Source of the DNA: Mermis nigrescens
Taxonomy: Eukaryota; Nematoda; Enoplea; Mermithida; Mermithidae
NCBI GenBank assembly: GCA_036768485.1
Contig: JAVLUZ010000154.1
Location: forward strand, 34,747,513-34,811,512
Direction: 5' to 3'
Length of the DNA: 64,000 bases
The translations under genes were made by a program, and so were the position numbers. Position 1 is the stretch's first letter. The number at the start of each line of letters is the position of its first letter. Positions 52,901-62,000 of this stretch are shown here, piece after piece. The notes under the pieces were generated by a model. It was not told the DNA's origin, did no database searches, and saw only the letters and a list, made by a program, of their open reading frames with translations.

Positions 52901-54362
52901 ATATCAAATACAAGTTGCTTCATGCCTTGCGAAGCCAGATCAAGGTTCTATACCGATTAGCGTTCTAAATCTGTCTGAAGCACCTGTAATGGTTTATGCT
53001 GGATCAAAAGTAGGTAAGGTACGTCTATACCAAATGCCTTGGAGAGCGAATGAATTTCCAGAGCAAGGAAATAGTTACACAACTTGCATTAGCACAAAAA
53101 CAGAACAAGTTCAAAAACACAATGGAGAATTTTTAAAATATCTTAAAGAAAAAGCTTTGTGTGATAGTCAACTCCTAAACGATGAACAGAAGCGAGATTT
53201 TGCTACTTTGCTGAATCGGTTTAAGCACATATTTTGCAAAGATGACAAAGATCTAGGGCGAACAAAGTTAACGGAGCATTATATCGAAACAGGAAGTATA
53301 ACACCTATTAAACAGTTGCCCTATAGGGTACCTCAAAAGCAGCGAGAAATACTAGACGAAGAAATTGGAAAAATGCTACAAAAAGGGGTTATACGGCCCT
53401 CGCATAGCCCATGGTCAAGCCCTGTAGTTTTGGTTCCGAAAAAAACGGGTGGTTACAGATTTTGCGTTGATTATCGTAAATTAAATTCTGCAACTAAAAA
53501 AGACGCGTACCCGTTACCTAGAATCGATGATATTTTTGATGCAGTGCAAAATGCAAAATTTTTCACAACCCTTGATCAAGCCTGGGGGTATTGGCAGATT
53601 CCGGTTACCGAATCGGTTCGAGAAAAAACTGCTTTTGTAACGAATAAAGGCTTATACGAATTTAATGTACTGCCATTTGGGCTATGTAATGCCCCTGCCA
53701 CTTTTCAACGCTTAATGGATATGGTTCTAAGTGGCCTACAGTGGTCCACATGTCTTGTCTATTTAGACGACGTATTAATTTTCGCAAAATCATTCGAAGA
53801 ACATTTAAAAAGGTTAGAAGAAGTATTTAACAGGCTCGAGCAGGCCGGCTTGAAACTTAGACTTGAAAAATGCAAATTTTTCTTGACTAAAATCAGTTAC
53901 CTAGGCCATGAAGTTTCGGCTAAAGGAATAAATCCGGACCCAGAAAAAGTAAAAGCTGTTAGCGATTTCCCATTGCCTGAAAACATAGACCAATTACGGA
54001 GTTTTCTTGGTTTAGCCGGCTATTATCGCCGTTTTATCCAGGACTTTTCAAAAATTGCATTTCCGTTACATCAACTTTTAAAAAAATATGCAAAATTTAA
54101 TTGGACGGAAGAATGCACAGGTGCAATAAACTGTTTGAAAAAAGCACTCATTCAGGTACCCGTTTTAGCGCATCCTGATTTTACAAAAATGTTTATACTG
54201 ATAACAGATGCTTCGCCGAATTTGACCGGATTAGGAGCTATATTGTCACAAGAAACAGTGGAAGGGGAAAAACCGATAGCTTATGCGAGTAGAAGCTTAA
54301 ATAAAGCTGAAAAAAATTATAGCGTGACGGAGCAGAAGCTCTTGCTGTCGTTTGGGCAGTGA
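49938..54362 (+). CDS. pol: Env-like glycoprotein, protease, RT and part of RNase H in one frame
   Basis: 1474 residues from the ATG at 49938. About 1-145: a basic leader. 146-168: a hydrophobic signal-like segment. To about 690: a cysteine-rich region with nine N-glycosylation sequons. About 691-717: a transmembrane helix, followed by the basic run KKRKRRKRS. About 825-840: aspartic protease motif ALIDTGSDITLM. From about 1117: Ty3-type reverse transcriptase with CVDYRKLN, LPFGLCNAPATFQ and the catalytic YLDD (about 1275-1278). From about 1420: RNase H start (TDASPNLTGLGA). It stops at 54360 because of a frame break at 54333-54335. The frame also runs open upstream into gag, so either frameshifting from gag or reinitiation at 49938 is possible. 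Having the glycoprotein before the protease is not the order known for retroviruses or errantiviruses. Confidence 0.9.
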   Translation: MRLNNQKAQKASVFEGSPKGRKSLNRKVRQSGSFKKRKFDKKRSCMIKSEKRLPNWEPKRTTDLLYAAASRIASKIASKKTHSELKVPKNISSQRNQIEIAQKGSASGRVTLSKVNKNGKANRFFGNKIKSKMLSEKSEKRDIKLTFPSAFNFLFLSMFGLIFNAAAEPYYQCGMSRGGRALHVPKYVSCTPPHLGRPEQKLKLSMWTHKNKLDQTEAIRCIVRNRTICTNTGFFGSKGIISDETDQILITPTMCLQIWVDRTYNSIPLVELKSGVWVSNNSLHVKYKWCCADTCESVTNILVEKGVIATADNQTTISDLGDTGGCPPNRGFCLNPSGTIIWNTTIFKNFCPLERIGNYTGRMIRKHIIVDAAQAAFKVKHLVKICNLSSAYVTEQGPILQFYGNNPELYFDGSKEFEKSGNGSEIFTDSDPLNAKFQFLYDKIIEQEFQLYRAVWLELCKTANRQLRMIWQLLKLDPTLGARALLFRNDITASFAGQVLMVWECDPIRPDKIYWDYQINKTCYAYLPILVGNVTMYVVPGSHDVITMSPVVDCNHHIIGIYYETNAGWRTSSGPIHVTQVPFDVSWKGSQEIISFNKPSMFHDQKAGIISTFGLIRSYSYKVLQIEQKLERLLSYTSSLTLDPDIVYNTLSGSGTVLANAMTGASMTIENIISNNGKTFFSALTSLISGPLQLILNIVVIVATIALIVLFFWYFLKFLRYRVKKRKRRKRSSKSVKERENLRRPSILDIQTANNIELKDSNEIVPENDNLTVTNLLVKTFSSLLKSEKSEFDHSTCMVTADKNEKERCPRIDVWINEDIEKPITALIDTGSDITLMRQDFCKSRGLNIEPPFVHRIITANCGTLSVVGTVWIKIALTKQASVYGRAELIRVHVIEQCPSNFIIGTDYLRRFAKTDIQWKNMQIDLGTMIIPMKDDLYLSDTTRGAVIISNTVEIPPRSICLISAHLHPPYRRFDSLVFEPYPKFAEKYQIQVASCLAKPDQGSIPISVLNLSEAPVMVYAGSKVGKVRLYQMPWRANEFPEQGNSYTTCISTKTEQVQKHNGEFLKYLKEKALCDSQLLNDEQKRDFATLLNRFKHIFCKDDKDLGRTKLTEHYIETGSITPIKQLPYRVPQKQREILDEEIGKMLQKGVIRPSHSPWSSPVVLVPKKTGGYRFCVDYRKLNSATKKDAYPLPRIDDIFDAVQNAKFFTTLDQAWGYWQIPVTESVREKTAFVTNKGLYEFNVLPFGLCNAPATFQRLMDMVLSGLQWSTCLVYLDDVLIFAKSFEEHLKRLEEVFNRLEQAGLKLRLEKCKFFLTKISYLGHEVSAKGINPDPEKVKAVSDFPLPENIDQLRSFLGLAGYYRRFIQDFSKIAFPLHQLLKKYAKFNWTEECTGAINCLKKALIQVPVLAHPDFTKMFILITDASPNLTGLGAILSQETVEGEKPIAYASRSLNKAEKNYSVTEQKLLLSFGQ
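50374..52090 (+). other. Envelope-like glycoprotein domain
   Basis: The segment runs from the signal-like hydrophobic stretch (FLFLSMFGLIF) to the transmembrane helix (LILNIVVIVATIALIVLFFW) and looks like a type I membrane glycoprotein with an ectodomain of about 520 residues. I count nine NxS/T sequons and many cysteines, several in pairs (CC, CPPNRGFC). I see no furin-type cleavage site. The family is not certain. The cysteine and proline pattern in the second half reminded me of glycoproteins of chuvirus-type negative-strand viruses that some arthropod LTR elements have captured, but this is a weak resemblance. The domain has no internal stop. Confidence 0.72.
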
Positions 54363-54534
54363 AACATTTTTGGCAATATTTATATCAACAATGCGTAACT
54401 CTTATAACTGATCATGCAGCTTTGCAACCAAGTTTAAAAAAAACGATCCGTCAGGCAGAATTGCGCGCTGGGGATTAGCGTTACAAGAATTTCAGGAATT
54501 AAATATAAAAGATAGAGCAGGAAAAAACATAGCA
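54333..54534 (+). pseudogene. RNase H, C-terminal half, broken by three frame changes
   Basis: Homology to the rest of RNase H and the connection to integrase continues through all three frames. The frame moves by one base at 54333-54335, again in the A run 54436-54443 and again at about 54533. Each change is a loss of one base; together they lose three, so the frame after 54534 equals that of the upstream polyprotein. The first stop met is the TGA at 54360. Two of the breaks lie at or next to A runs, so base-calling or assembly error is possible. Confidence 0.8.
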
Positions 54535-56015
54535 ATGCTGATGCACTATCTCGTGCTCATTGTAGTTTAGTAACAACCAGAAGTTCGAAAAATCAAAAAG
54601 AACAACGAGAAAGCGTAGAAAATGAGTCCGAAGATTTTGAAAGATTCCAAGATGAACAAGCTCATGACGAATTTTGCCAACCGTTATTAAATTTTATAGC
54701 ACGACAAAATCTTCCAGAAGATGAAAAAGAGTCAAAACGTGTAATATTAATGAGCGAAAAGTATGCAATTCTGAACAACGTGTTGCATTATGTTGGAACA
54801 ACAGCAAACAATGTAGACGGAGAAAGCAGGTTAGTTGTACCAAAATCTATGCAGGCTGAAATTCTGGAAGCTTGCCATGACGATATTTTTGCAGGACATT
54901 TTGGATTCGCGAAAACATATGCAAAAATAAAAGCGCGTTATTTTTGGCTGACTCTCTACGCAGACACAAAAAGTCATTGCGAAAAATGTATAAGCTGTCA
55001 GATGCGAAAATCTCCAAAAACGAAGACGCGAGCTGCATTAGTACCACTCCCAGTGACCGGACCATTTGACCGTGTCGCAGTGGATATTATGGGGCCATTA
55101 CCGTTAACAGAACTAGGGAACAAATATGTAATCGTTTTTATGGAATACCTTACAAAGTACGCTATTGCACAAGCAATACCTGACTGCACCGCAGAAACAG
55201 TTGCAAAAGTATTTATGCACGAAGTAGTATTAAAATACGGCGCGCCGTTGAGCCTTTTATCTGACAGAGGCACTAATTTTCTTTCGGAATTAGTACGCGA
55301 AATATGCCGATTGTGCGGGACTCGTAAAGTGAATACAACTTCATATCATCCGCAAACAGATGGGTTAGTAGAAAGGTTAAACAAAACATTAGCTACTGCG
55401 ATTTCAATGTACGTAAATAAAAAACATAATGACTGGGATGCGTATTTACCATATGCCCTATTCGCATATAATGCAGCAGTCCAGGAATCCACAAAGTTTG
55501 CACCATTCTTTTTGCTTTACGGACGGTTGCCCAACTTACCTATTGACAGTGCACTAAATTTCGTTCCAAGCAGATACAAAATAGATCTAGACGATTACGC
55601 AGAAGAAGTAAAACGATTGCTTAGTGTGTCATGGGCGAATGCAAAGCAAAACATTTCGAGCGCACAAAAACAGCAAGCTCAGCAGTATAATAAAAAAATG
55701 CATGATTATATCATAGAAGCAGGCGATGAAGTCTACAAGTATGTGCCTGGAATTAAACCTAAGCAGTCACCCAAGTTTGCTCATCCGTGGCATGGGCCAT
55801 ACACCGTTACTGCTGTTAAATATCCGAATATTAAAATAAAGCTATGCAGAAATAAAAATGATGTAGAAGAATGGGTTCATATGAATTTGCTGAAACCGAA
55901 AGAAAAAACGAAAGTTGATTCGCGAAGGAAAAGCAAAAAACGCATGCAGGCCGAAAGTATAGCAAATGAAGTGAAACTTTCCGAAGCGTTGGAAAAGTCG
56001 CTTGTGTTTGAATAA
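54534..56015 (+). CDS. pol: Integrase part of pol
   Basis: Open in frame from 54534 to the TAA at 56013; the first ATG is at 54750. Numbered from that ATG, the zinc-binding HHCC module is H43, H50, C80 and C83. The catalytic triad is D112 (AVDIMG), D172 (LLSDRGTNF) and E208 (PQTDGLVERL), with 35 residues between the last two, as expected. The C-terminus has the GPY/F-type module (WHGPYTV) of Ty3/gypsy integrases and a basic tail. It inserts the cDNA into the host chromosome, in agreement with the 4-bp CATA duplication. All key residues are intact. It was part of the same polyprotein as the upstream frame before the RNase H breaks. Confidence 0.93.
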   Translation, partial: NADALSRAHCSLVTTRSSKNQKEQRESVENESEDFERFQDEQAHDEFCQPLLNFIARQNLPEDEKESKRVILMSEKYAILNNVLHYVGTTANNVDGESRLVVPKSMQAEILEACHDDIFAGHFGFAKTYAKIKARYFWLTLYADTKSHCEKCISCQMRKSPKTKTRAALVPLPVTGPFDRVAVDIMGPLPLTELGNKYVIVFMEYLTKYAIAQAIPDCTAETVAKVFMHEVVLKYGAPLSLLSDRGTNFLSELVREICRLCGTRKVNTTSYHPQTDGLVERLNKTLATAISMYVNKKHNDWDAYLPYALFAYNAAVQESTKFAPFFLLYGRLPNLPIDSALNFVPSRYKIDLDDYAEEVKRLLSVSWANAKQNISSAQKQQAQQYNKKMHDYIIEAGDEVYKYVPGIKPKQSPKFAHPWHGPYTVTAVKYPNIKIKLCRNKNDVEEWVHMNLLKPKEKTKVDSRRKSKKRMQAESIANEVKLSEALEKSLVFE

Positions 56016-56469
56016 GAAGCAGCAATGGGCTGGGATGTAAATTATGTATATTTTTGCTTCTGTTAATAGATCGAAGCGAATAATCGTAATTTTGTTAGTA
56101 TAAAAGCCAGTATTTGGGAATTTTGTCATCAATTGTTCTATTTTGTACTATATCTACTGATAGGAATTGTCTTTTTAATCTGACTGACGAAATTAAGATA
56201 AACTAGCCGTTGTGCTCACGTTTTATAATAACCCATCATAAAATCATTTAATGCAGTGTTTAGTTTGTATTCTCTTTATGTGCTAAGATTGCTGATATTA
56301 CGTTCTGTAAGTAGAAATGAATTTCTCTTACTAATCTAAATCGTTTGCGACTTCAAAATACTTTTATTGATTTTGAGCCCAAAATGGGGATAGCACTGAA
56401 TTTGATGTGTTTGTTCTATAAATTTTTGTGATATCTTAAAAAAAATATTTTTTTCAACTTATTTCCTAG
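56016..56469 (+). other. Spacer between integrase and exonuclease, with splice acceptor
   Basis: 454 bases with no open frame of note. The end reads TTTTTTTCAACTTATTTCCT then AG, directly followed by the ATG at 56470. The pyrimidine-rich tract plus TAG is a good 3' splice site. With the donor at 48498 it would give a subgenomic RNA whose first ATG is that of the exonuclease, as env is expressed in errantiviruses. The sites are seen; use is inferred. Confidence 0.6.
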
Positions 56470-57969
56470 ATGGCGGTTAGCGATAATTTAGAATGGGAAT
56501 TAATTAAGACGGAGATAAAAATTAATGATCATGTTTACGAGTATTATGACACGAATGTCAATCGTCAACCCTTGCAAGGACGGTTCACCGTTTGTCCGAC
56601 GAATATAACATGTGACAAAGCTTGCGAGTTTCTATTGCAAGACCCGATAAGACCCGGGATAATTGCCATTGATTGTGAATTTTACGCAGCAGAAGATCGC
56701 GCCGATGGGTTGGTATCACGCCTGAAGCCTTGGCTTTTATGGCCAGCAGATTTACAATTTTTTCCTATGTTGCGTTATGGTCGCGCCGATAAAACAGGAA
56801 CATTCGTACGACTTATTCAAATTTGCCGTTTAGACGGGAGCGTGATTCTGTTTGACCTGCGCCTACTCAAACGTATTCCAGAAAGTTTGCGTTCGTTGTT
56901 ATTGAGCAAAAATGTCCAGCGTATAGGGTTTGATTTCAAAAACGATCAAATAGCTCTTGGGAATACTGACACGAGGTTACAGGGGGCTGAAGTTGAAGCC
57001 GACACACAAAGAATTTGGAATTTTTTTTATCACCAGAAAACGTTGACGTATCTCTGCGAACGTTTTCAAGCAAAAAATTTAGCGGAGTTACTAGAGAAAC
57101 TTGAAATACCGTTAAATTTAGGCGGGATTCGGCCGGGATTGCAAACTATATGCGAGTATTTGTTCGGCTATCGACTTTCAAAAGTAGAACAAGGTTACGG
57201 TTTAGCATGGGCACCGGAATTGCTGACTGCGAGTCAATTGAAATACGCAGCGTTAGACAGTCTAACAACAATGGACGTTTATTTAACAACAAATATGTAT
57301 TTTGGTGGATTAGAGCAAGTGCGGAATAAATTGCAAGGATGCTTCCGACTAGCACCTTTGCCGATTTTATCGAAAAAGATTCTCCAAACTGAGGCACCGA
57401 AAAAACAAGTCGAAATGGCAGGTCAACAATTTGTAGTCGAAGACGAATGGGTTGAGAATAAGAACGAAGAAATAGGTGAAGGGCTAAAAGCGGAGGAAGT
57501 TAGTGCACCAATTTGTCCGCCAACTAATAGCCTTTTAGATCGAAAATTTATAATAAGCGACGCATATATGAATATTAAGAAATATGCAAAAGAATTCAGG
57601 AGTAAATTCGGTCGAGCCGAAGACAAATCGTATGCATACTGTGGATGGATGCCGGAAATGGAAACTTTTCTGCAAGAAAAGTTTGCGGAAATTGACCGAA
57701 TTTATAAACGACGGTTATCTAACGAAGTAATGATGCAAATAAAAGAGCAATTGAAAATGTATTTGGATCAGCGTAGCAGATGCACTAAGCAACGGCGCGA
57801 AAAGCAAGCAACGTATCAGAGGGACGTTAAAACCAAACGTGACTCAAGTCTTTTGATTACAGTTAGTAATATGCCGTCTACTTCGACTGAATATGGCCGA
57901 ATCGCGATTAGACCTGTGCTTTTGCCCACGCCAACTATTTTGCCACCGCCGCCGATTTTGTACAGATAA
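56470..57969 (+). CDS. DEDDy 3'-5' exonuclease carried by the LTR element
   Basis: 499 residues. The N-terminal half is an RNase D/WRN-type exonuclease domain with all catalytic residues: D68 and E70 (IAIDCEF), D159 (RIGFDFKNDQ), and Y259 with D263 (KYAALDSL, the Y-x3-D motif). Such enzymes remove nucleotides from the 3' ends of RNA or DNA with two metal ions. The C-terminal 200 residues are charged, contain CGWMPEMETFLQEKF and end in a proline-rich stretch; I recognise no domain there. The frame is intact and sits between integrase and the 3' LTR, where env is usually found, in the same orientation as gag and pol. Possible roles are cDNA or RNA processing or opposing small-RNA defence; none is shown by the sequence. 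Capture of a host gene of the EXD/MUT-7/Egalitarian type is likely. Confidence 0.88.
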   Translation: MAVSDNLEWELIKTEIKINDHVYEYYDTNVNRQPLQGRFTVCPTNITCDKACEFLLQDPIRPGIIAIDCEFYAAEDRADGLVSRLKPWLLWPADLQFFPMLRYGRADKTGTFVRLIQICRLDGSVILFDLRLLKRIPESLRSLLLSKNVQRIGFDFKNDQIALGNTDTRLQGAEVEADTQRIWNFFYHQKTLTYLCERFQAKNLAELLEKLEIPLNLGGIRPGLQTICEYLFGYRLSKVEQGYGLAWAPELLTASQLKYAALDSLTTMDVYLTTNMYFGGLEQVRNKLQGCFRLAPLPILSKKILQTEAPKKQVEMAGQQFVVEDEWVENKNEEIGEGLKAEEVSAPICPPTNSLLDRKFIISDAYMNIKKYAKEFRSKFGRAEDKSYAYCGWMPEMETFLQEKFAEIDRIYKRRLSNEVMMQIKEQLKMYLDQRSRCTKQRREKQATYQRDVKTKRDSSLLITVSNMPSTSTEYGRIAIRPVLLPTPTILPPPPILYR

Positions 57970-58145
57970 AATGCCGCTTGCGGGACCTGTATGCTAATAT
58001 TGATAATATAAGCGTATACCTAATACGCCATATAACCATGCAATTACTACACAACATATTTTTTAGCCGTTTAACGGGACAGTTAGTACTTATTTAATCA
58101 TTTTTTATTGTCGCTTTTGTACAATTGCGAGGCGCAATTCTTTTC

Positions 58146-58158
58146 AAGGAGAGGAAAG
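58146..58158 (+). promoter_or_regulatory. Polypurine tract
   Basis: AAGGAGAGGAAAG immediately precedes the TG of the 3' LTR, as expected for the plus-strand primer of an LTR element. Confidence 0.88.
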
Positions 58159-58694
58159 TGTAAAAGAGCGCAAATTTTAATGCATATATCTACCGTATAA
58201 CGGGTTCAATAAAGATTATTTCTACCGTAACCCAAAATTTCGGCATAAAAACAGTTTTTCCATTTTTTATAACGTTCACAAGAATGAATCTTTTCAGACC
58301 CACGCACATAACTTTCGTCACTTTTTCGCTATCGGGAATCAAATATAAGTTCTTAGTTATATAATTTCTATAGAATGCTTTCTATATTCACGTGCTCAAA
58401 TTAAGCTTCTGCCGATTCTCAAACGGGAATATTTCAGATAATCTATATAGAAAAAGTCGACCAATTACAAGAAGCCCGCCCAGATTTCTTATGATTATAA
58501 AATATGATGTTTTTAGCTAAAAGTGTTCTTTCTCTCCAAGCCGACTTGAGTCGGGAAGCTTTCTGAAGTATATTTGTATTACGATATGATTAACGGCATT
58601 CTTGTTTTAATAAATTCTGTTTATTAATTGATCCTTGTGTGCTATAAGCAAAGTGAACATCATTATAAGCCAGACTAAGTAGCAGCGTCTTACA
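58159..58694 (+). repeat. 3' LTR (536 bp, uninterrupted)
   Basis: Starts TGTAAAAGAGC and ends GTCTTACA. It contains AATAAA at 58208-58213 and 58609-58614 and a TATAAAAT-like box near 58497. It equals the two parts of the 5' LTR apart from a single substitution that I noticed, and it gives the empty site of the Helitron at 58578/58579. Confidence 0.96.
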
Positions 58695-58698
58695 CATA
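58695..58698. repeat. Right target-site duplication CATA of the provirus
   Basis: Matches 43906-43909. Confidence 0.85.
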
Positions 58699-59025
58699 CT
58701 GTAGCCCTAAACAAATTTACTGAAAAAGCTCTCGAAAACATTCTGTTTCACAGGCGACAAGTGACAATCTTAGAAGCATATTTTTACCTGTCTGCTCATT
58801 CCGGTTGCACCACCTTTTCTGACAGGTGTGTAACACTTGTCTGCTTTGCTGCATTTTTTGACAGGAGTGTTTTGTCCTGTCTGCATCTGATTTGCTTTAC
58901 TTTTGTATAAAAATAAGCTCTCATAAATGTAACTACTTGGTGTGCATAGTAGCAACTGGCACTATAACTTTTTATTTCGAATCTATAGTTTATTTTTCAA
59001 TCAAGTCGCTGGGCAAATTATTTTC
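58699..59025. other. Short unique stretch after the provirus
   Basis: No gene seen. It contains four spaced copies of a CTGTCTG-type or TGACAGG-type motif (58790-58890) and a TATAAAAATA box at about 58908, but no coding sequence follows. Confidence 0.4.
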
Positions 59026-62000
59026 CTAACTTGCAAAATAAAATGATCCGATGGAACAGAAAGGACGAATATACATACTTGGAATTACGCATCATTAAGG
59101 ACATAAAAGGAGGGGACTAGGGAAAAGTTACCTGCCTGTGGAAGCTGCAAGAATCTGTTAAAAATTAGACTTCCGTCGAAAAACACAAAAAAATCGAAGT
59201 GTATTCCGCGGCTGCAGAATGAGTTGCACCTCCGACATAAATATAAATAGTGTAAGACTGCTCTCAACGTGTATAGGATTACTGTAGCTAATATTATAAT
59301 GACGATAGGCAAACACATATGACAACACCAAAGCTAGGTTTACGATCGCGACGAATGCTCACAAATATTGCTAACACGACATTAAATACTACGACATGAA
59401 TCAGAAAACGTGAAGATCACGTGGTATTTTATTAAGCTTGGTTTGGGCGGTGCGATGACGATTGTTCAGCTAATTCCAGAAACGAAGCAGCAAGTGGTTA
59501 TCCCACATATAAAAACTATTATAAGATGCTGTATTTTATCGTACGAAATAACAGCGTATTGCTAAATTGAACTGAATCTAAGTTGGCTTACTAAAAGATG
59601 ATATTCGTAATGCGACGGTTTCGCTGAATATGACTAAGAGTCAGCTATAAGCTAAATTATCTTCGTTACAATAGCATGGATAGCTTATTCCTAAAAAAGA
59701 GCGATCACTAATCAAAAAAATGACATAACTTGCATTCTTAAGCTAGCATTGCACGCACTACTATGGAGCAGCAATGAGCAAGATGGTGTGCTTGCCATAA
59801 TTCGTTTATGAAGCTATTGACGAAAGAGAAGTTCGATATTCATAAGAAACTAAATTGGTTTTTAAAACAGATCAAAGCTTCGTCATAATCTCTTTTTCAG
59901 AGCCAGTAAACGCAGTTTTGTAAAGGCACGCTTTTATTCAGAGGCCGCAGAATATACTTCGATTTTTTGCGTTTTTTAGCGGAAGTCTAATTTTCAGTAG
60001 ATTCTTACAACTTTCACAGGCATACATAGGTAACTTTTCTCCAGTCCCCTCCTTTTATGTCCTTACTGATGCATAATTCTAATTATATTCGTCCTGTTTG
60101 TTCCATCGGAGCATTTTTCTCTAGCATGATTTGAGTAAATCAGTCAGTAAACACATACGGTAATATACCACAATAATGACAGCAGTCCAAGAACACGGAA
60201 AACGATATTGTTCTGAACATCAGCTCTAGCTTTTTTAAACAAGACAAGCTTACCTTATTTTAGTCGGTTTCCAACTTCTGATATCACTCTGACATTACTA
60301 TCAATATTTATGAAAAAATTAATTCTTTACAATGGTCTGAAAACAAATAAATGTAAGATGTAAACCACTTTACACCACTGTAAAGAAACGCGCCCAACTG
60401 ACGTATGGCATTTGACCCCTGGTATATTTTTAGACTTGTGATAATGCCCAGACTCCATCAACGGAGACGTTGGCAGAAAAAACAAAACAGAAACACGTTT
60501 AACACCTCCCGTTAAAAACTGAATATTGATGTAAATAAACACAATTTGCTGTGACGTGTACCCCTAAAAAAGGGGTCGGTACCGAGTGCGCTGCCTAGTT
60601 CGAGTGCGCTGCCAGGTCCGAGAGCGCTGCCGAGGTCAGGTGAGCTGCCATAGTCGAGTGCGCTGATAGGGCCGAGTGCGCTGCCAAATAGATATTACCG
60701 CTTTGCGTGCGCACCATTTCCGCTGATTACTGAAAAACGATGTTTCTCTAGTAGACTACTTATGTAAACACTACTTATATACCTGCTATCGTAGGTATGT
60801 ATAAGACAAACCTTCAGGAGAACGGAGTAAGTCGATCAATGAAACAAGTGTAAAGCAGATGACGGCACAAAGATCATGCACTAATTACCTCATTTCGGTC
60901 CGATAGAGGCAGGTTTTTGGGGGTCTTAGATTCTACAAAATGGAAAAATTGGAAATTTTCTGAAAAAATATGGCAAAATTAAGGCAAAAAGTGGATTAAA
61001 ATCGAAAACTTTCTTCAAAAGTACCAGAAACTGATATAAACTCTATATTGGCGTTTATATCAGTTTTTGAATCAATTTTCCTACGACTTATCGGTTAATT
61101 GAATGTTTTGTGTCACTTATGCACAAGAATCACTCGTTAGCACGAATAATAGTTACGCACATTTGTCTGCATGTACCTACATACCTACTTATCTATGTGC
61201 ACAAATTCTCAAACGAAAATTGTTAACGGAAAACGATAATAGATATCTAAGCTGAATGGAGCATTGGAATAACATATAAGTACATATTTCTTACTAACAA
61301 TAAGTTATAAGTTATAATATGTAACCATTGTACATCTGCTAACAGGCTGCCTAAAATAAGGTATTACTATGTATGTAAAGCTTGGGAATTTTGGTGGGTC
61401 GGTCTAAAAGAATCCTTTTTTGCTGGAATCAGTTAGCCATTTTGGGGTCTTGATCTTCCTTAAAATCTCCCCAAAAACATTATGGATTCCACTGTGATCA
61501 ATCGTACCTACTTAGAGACAAAACGGTAGGATAAAACATAATTGTACAGATGTACCTACTTACGTAGGTACTTTCGTAACTACATGTTCGCAGCGCACTT
61601 GGCCCTGTCAGCGCACTCGACTACAGCAGCACACTCGGACTAGGCAGCGCACATGGCCCCCAATCCTTAAAAGTACTTTATTTTTTTTATTCGACTTATC
61701 TCAATTTCTAAACGGAGAAAGTGGCGAACAAAAAAAGAAACACAAACGTATTTTTTCGCCATCTATTACAATGTAAACTTTAAAAATCTGAACCTAAATC
61801 CTCATTGAGTGTAAAAAAAATTCGCTTTGGACAAGTTTGTAAGCTTTAAATCGTAGTACGTTTGTGTGTGGGAAACTTCGGTTTCACAAAATATTTGACA
61901 TATTGACCAATCAAAAAAATTGAAAAAAGTTTTTTAACCCAATGTTACACCCCTGATTTCGAGCTTTACACCTCCATACCTCTATAAGTAACTCAATATT

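Larger units (their letters stand above)
43910..58694 (+). mobile_element. Ty3/gypsy-type LTR element with env-like domain and exonuclease
   Basis: A provirus of 14785 bp, of which 3865 bp is a later Helitron insertion; the element itself is about 10.9 kb. In order: 5' LTR (split), gag, one frame for env-like glycoprotein, protease, RT and RNase H, then integrase, a DEDDy exonuclease frame, a purine tract (58146-58158) and the 3' LTR. RT motifs, the D,D(35)E integrase and the GPY-type C-terminus (WHGPYTV) place it in the Ty3/gypsy group. The LTRs match at 536 bp each with only one difference that I noticed (44290 region G against A at the same place in the 3' copy), so the insertion is recent. 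I see no TGG-starting primer-binding site just after the 5' LTR. RNase H carries three frame breaks, so this copy may not be active. Confidence 0.92.

Noticed and set aside
58770..59318. Small minus-strand frames near a TATA-like box after the provirus
   Set aside because: Short, no domain, and partly inside the old Helitron copy 3.
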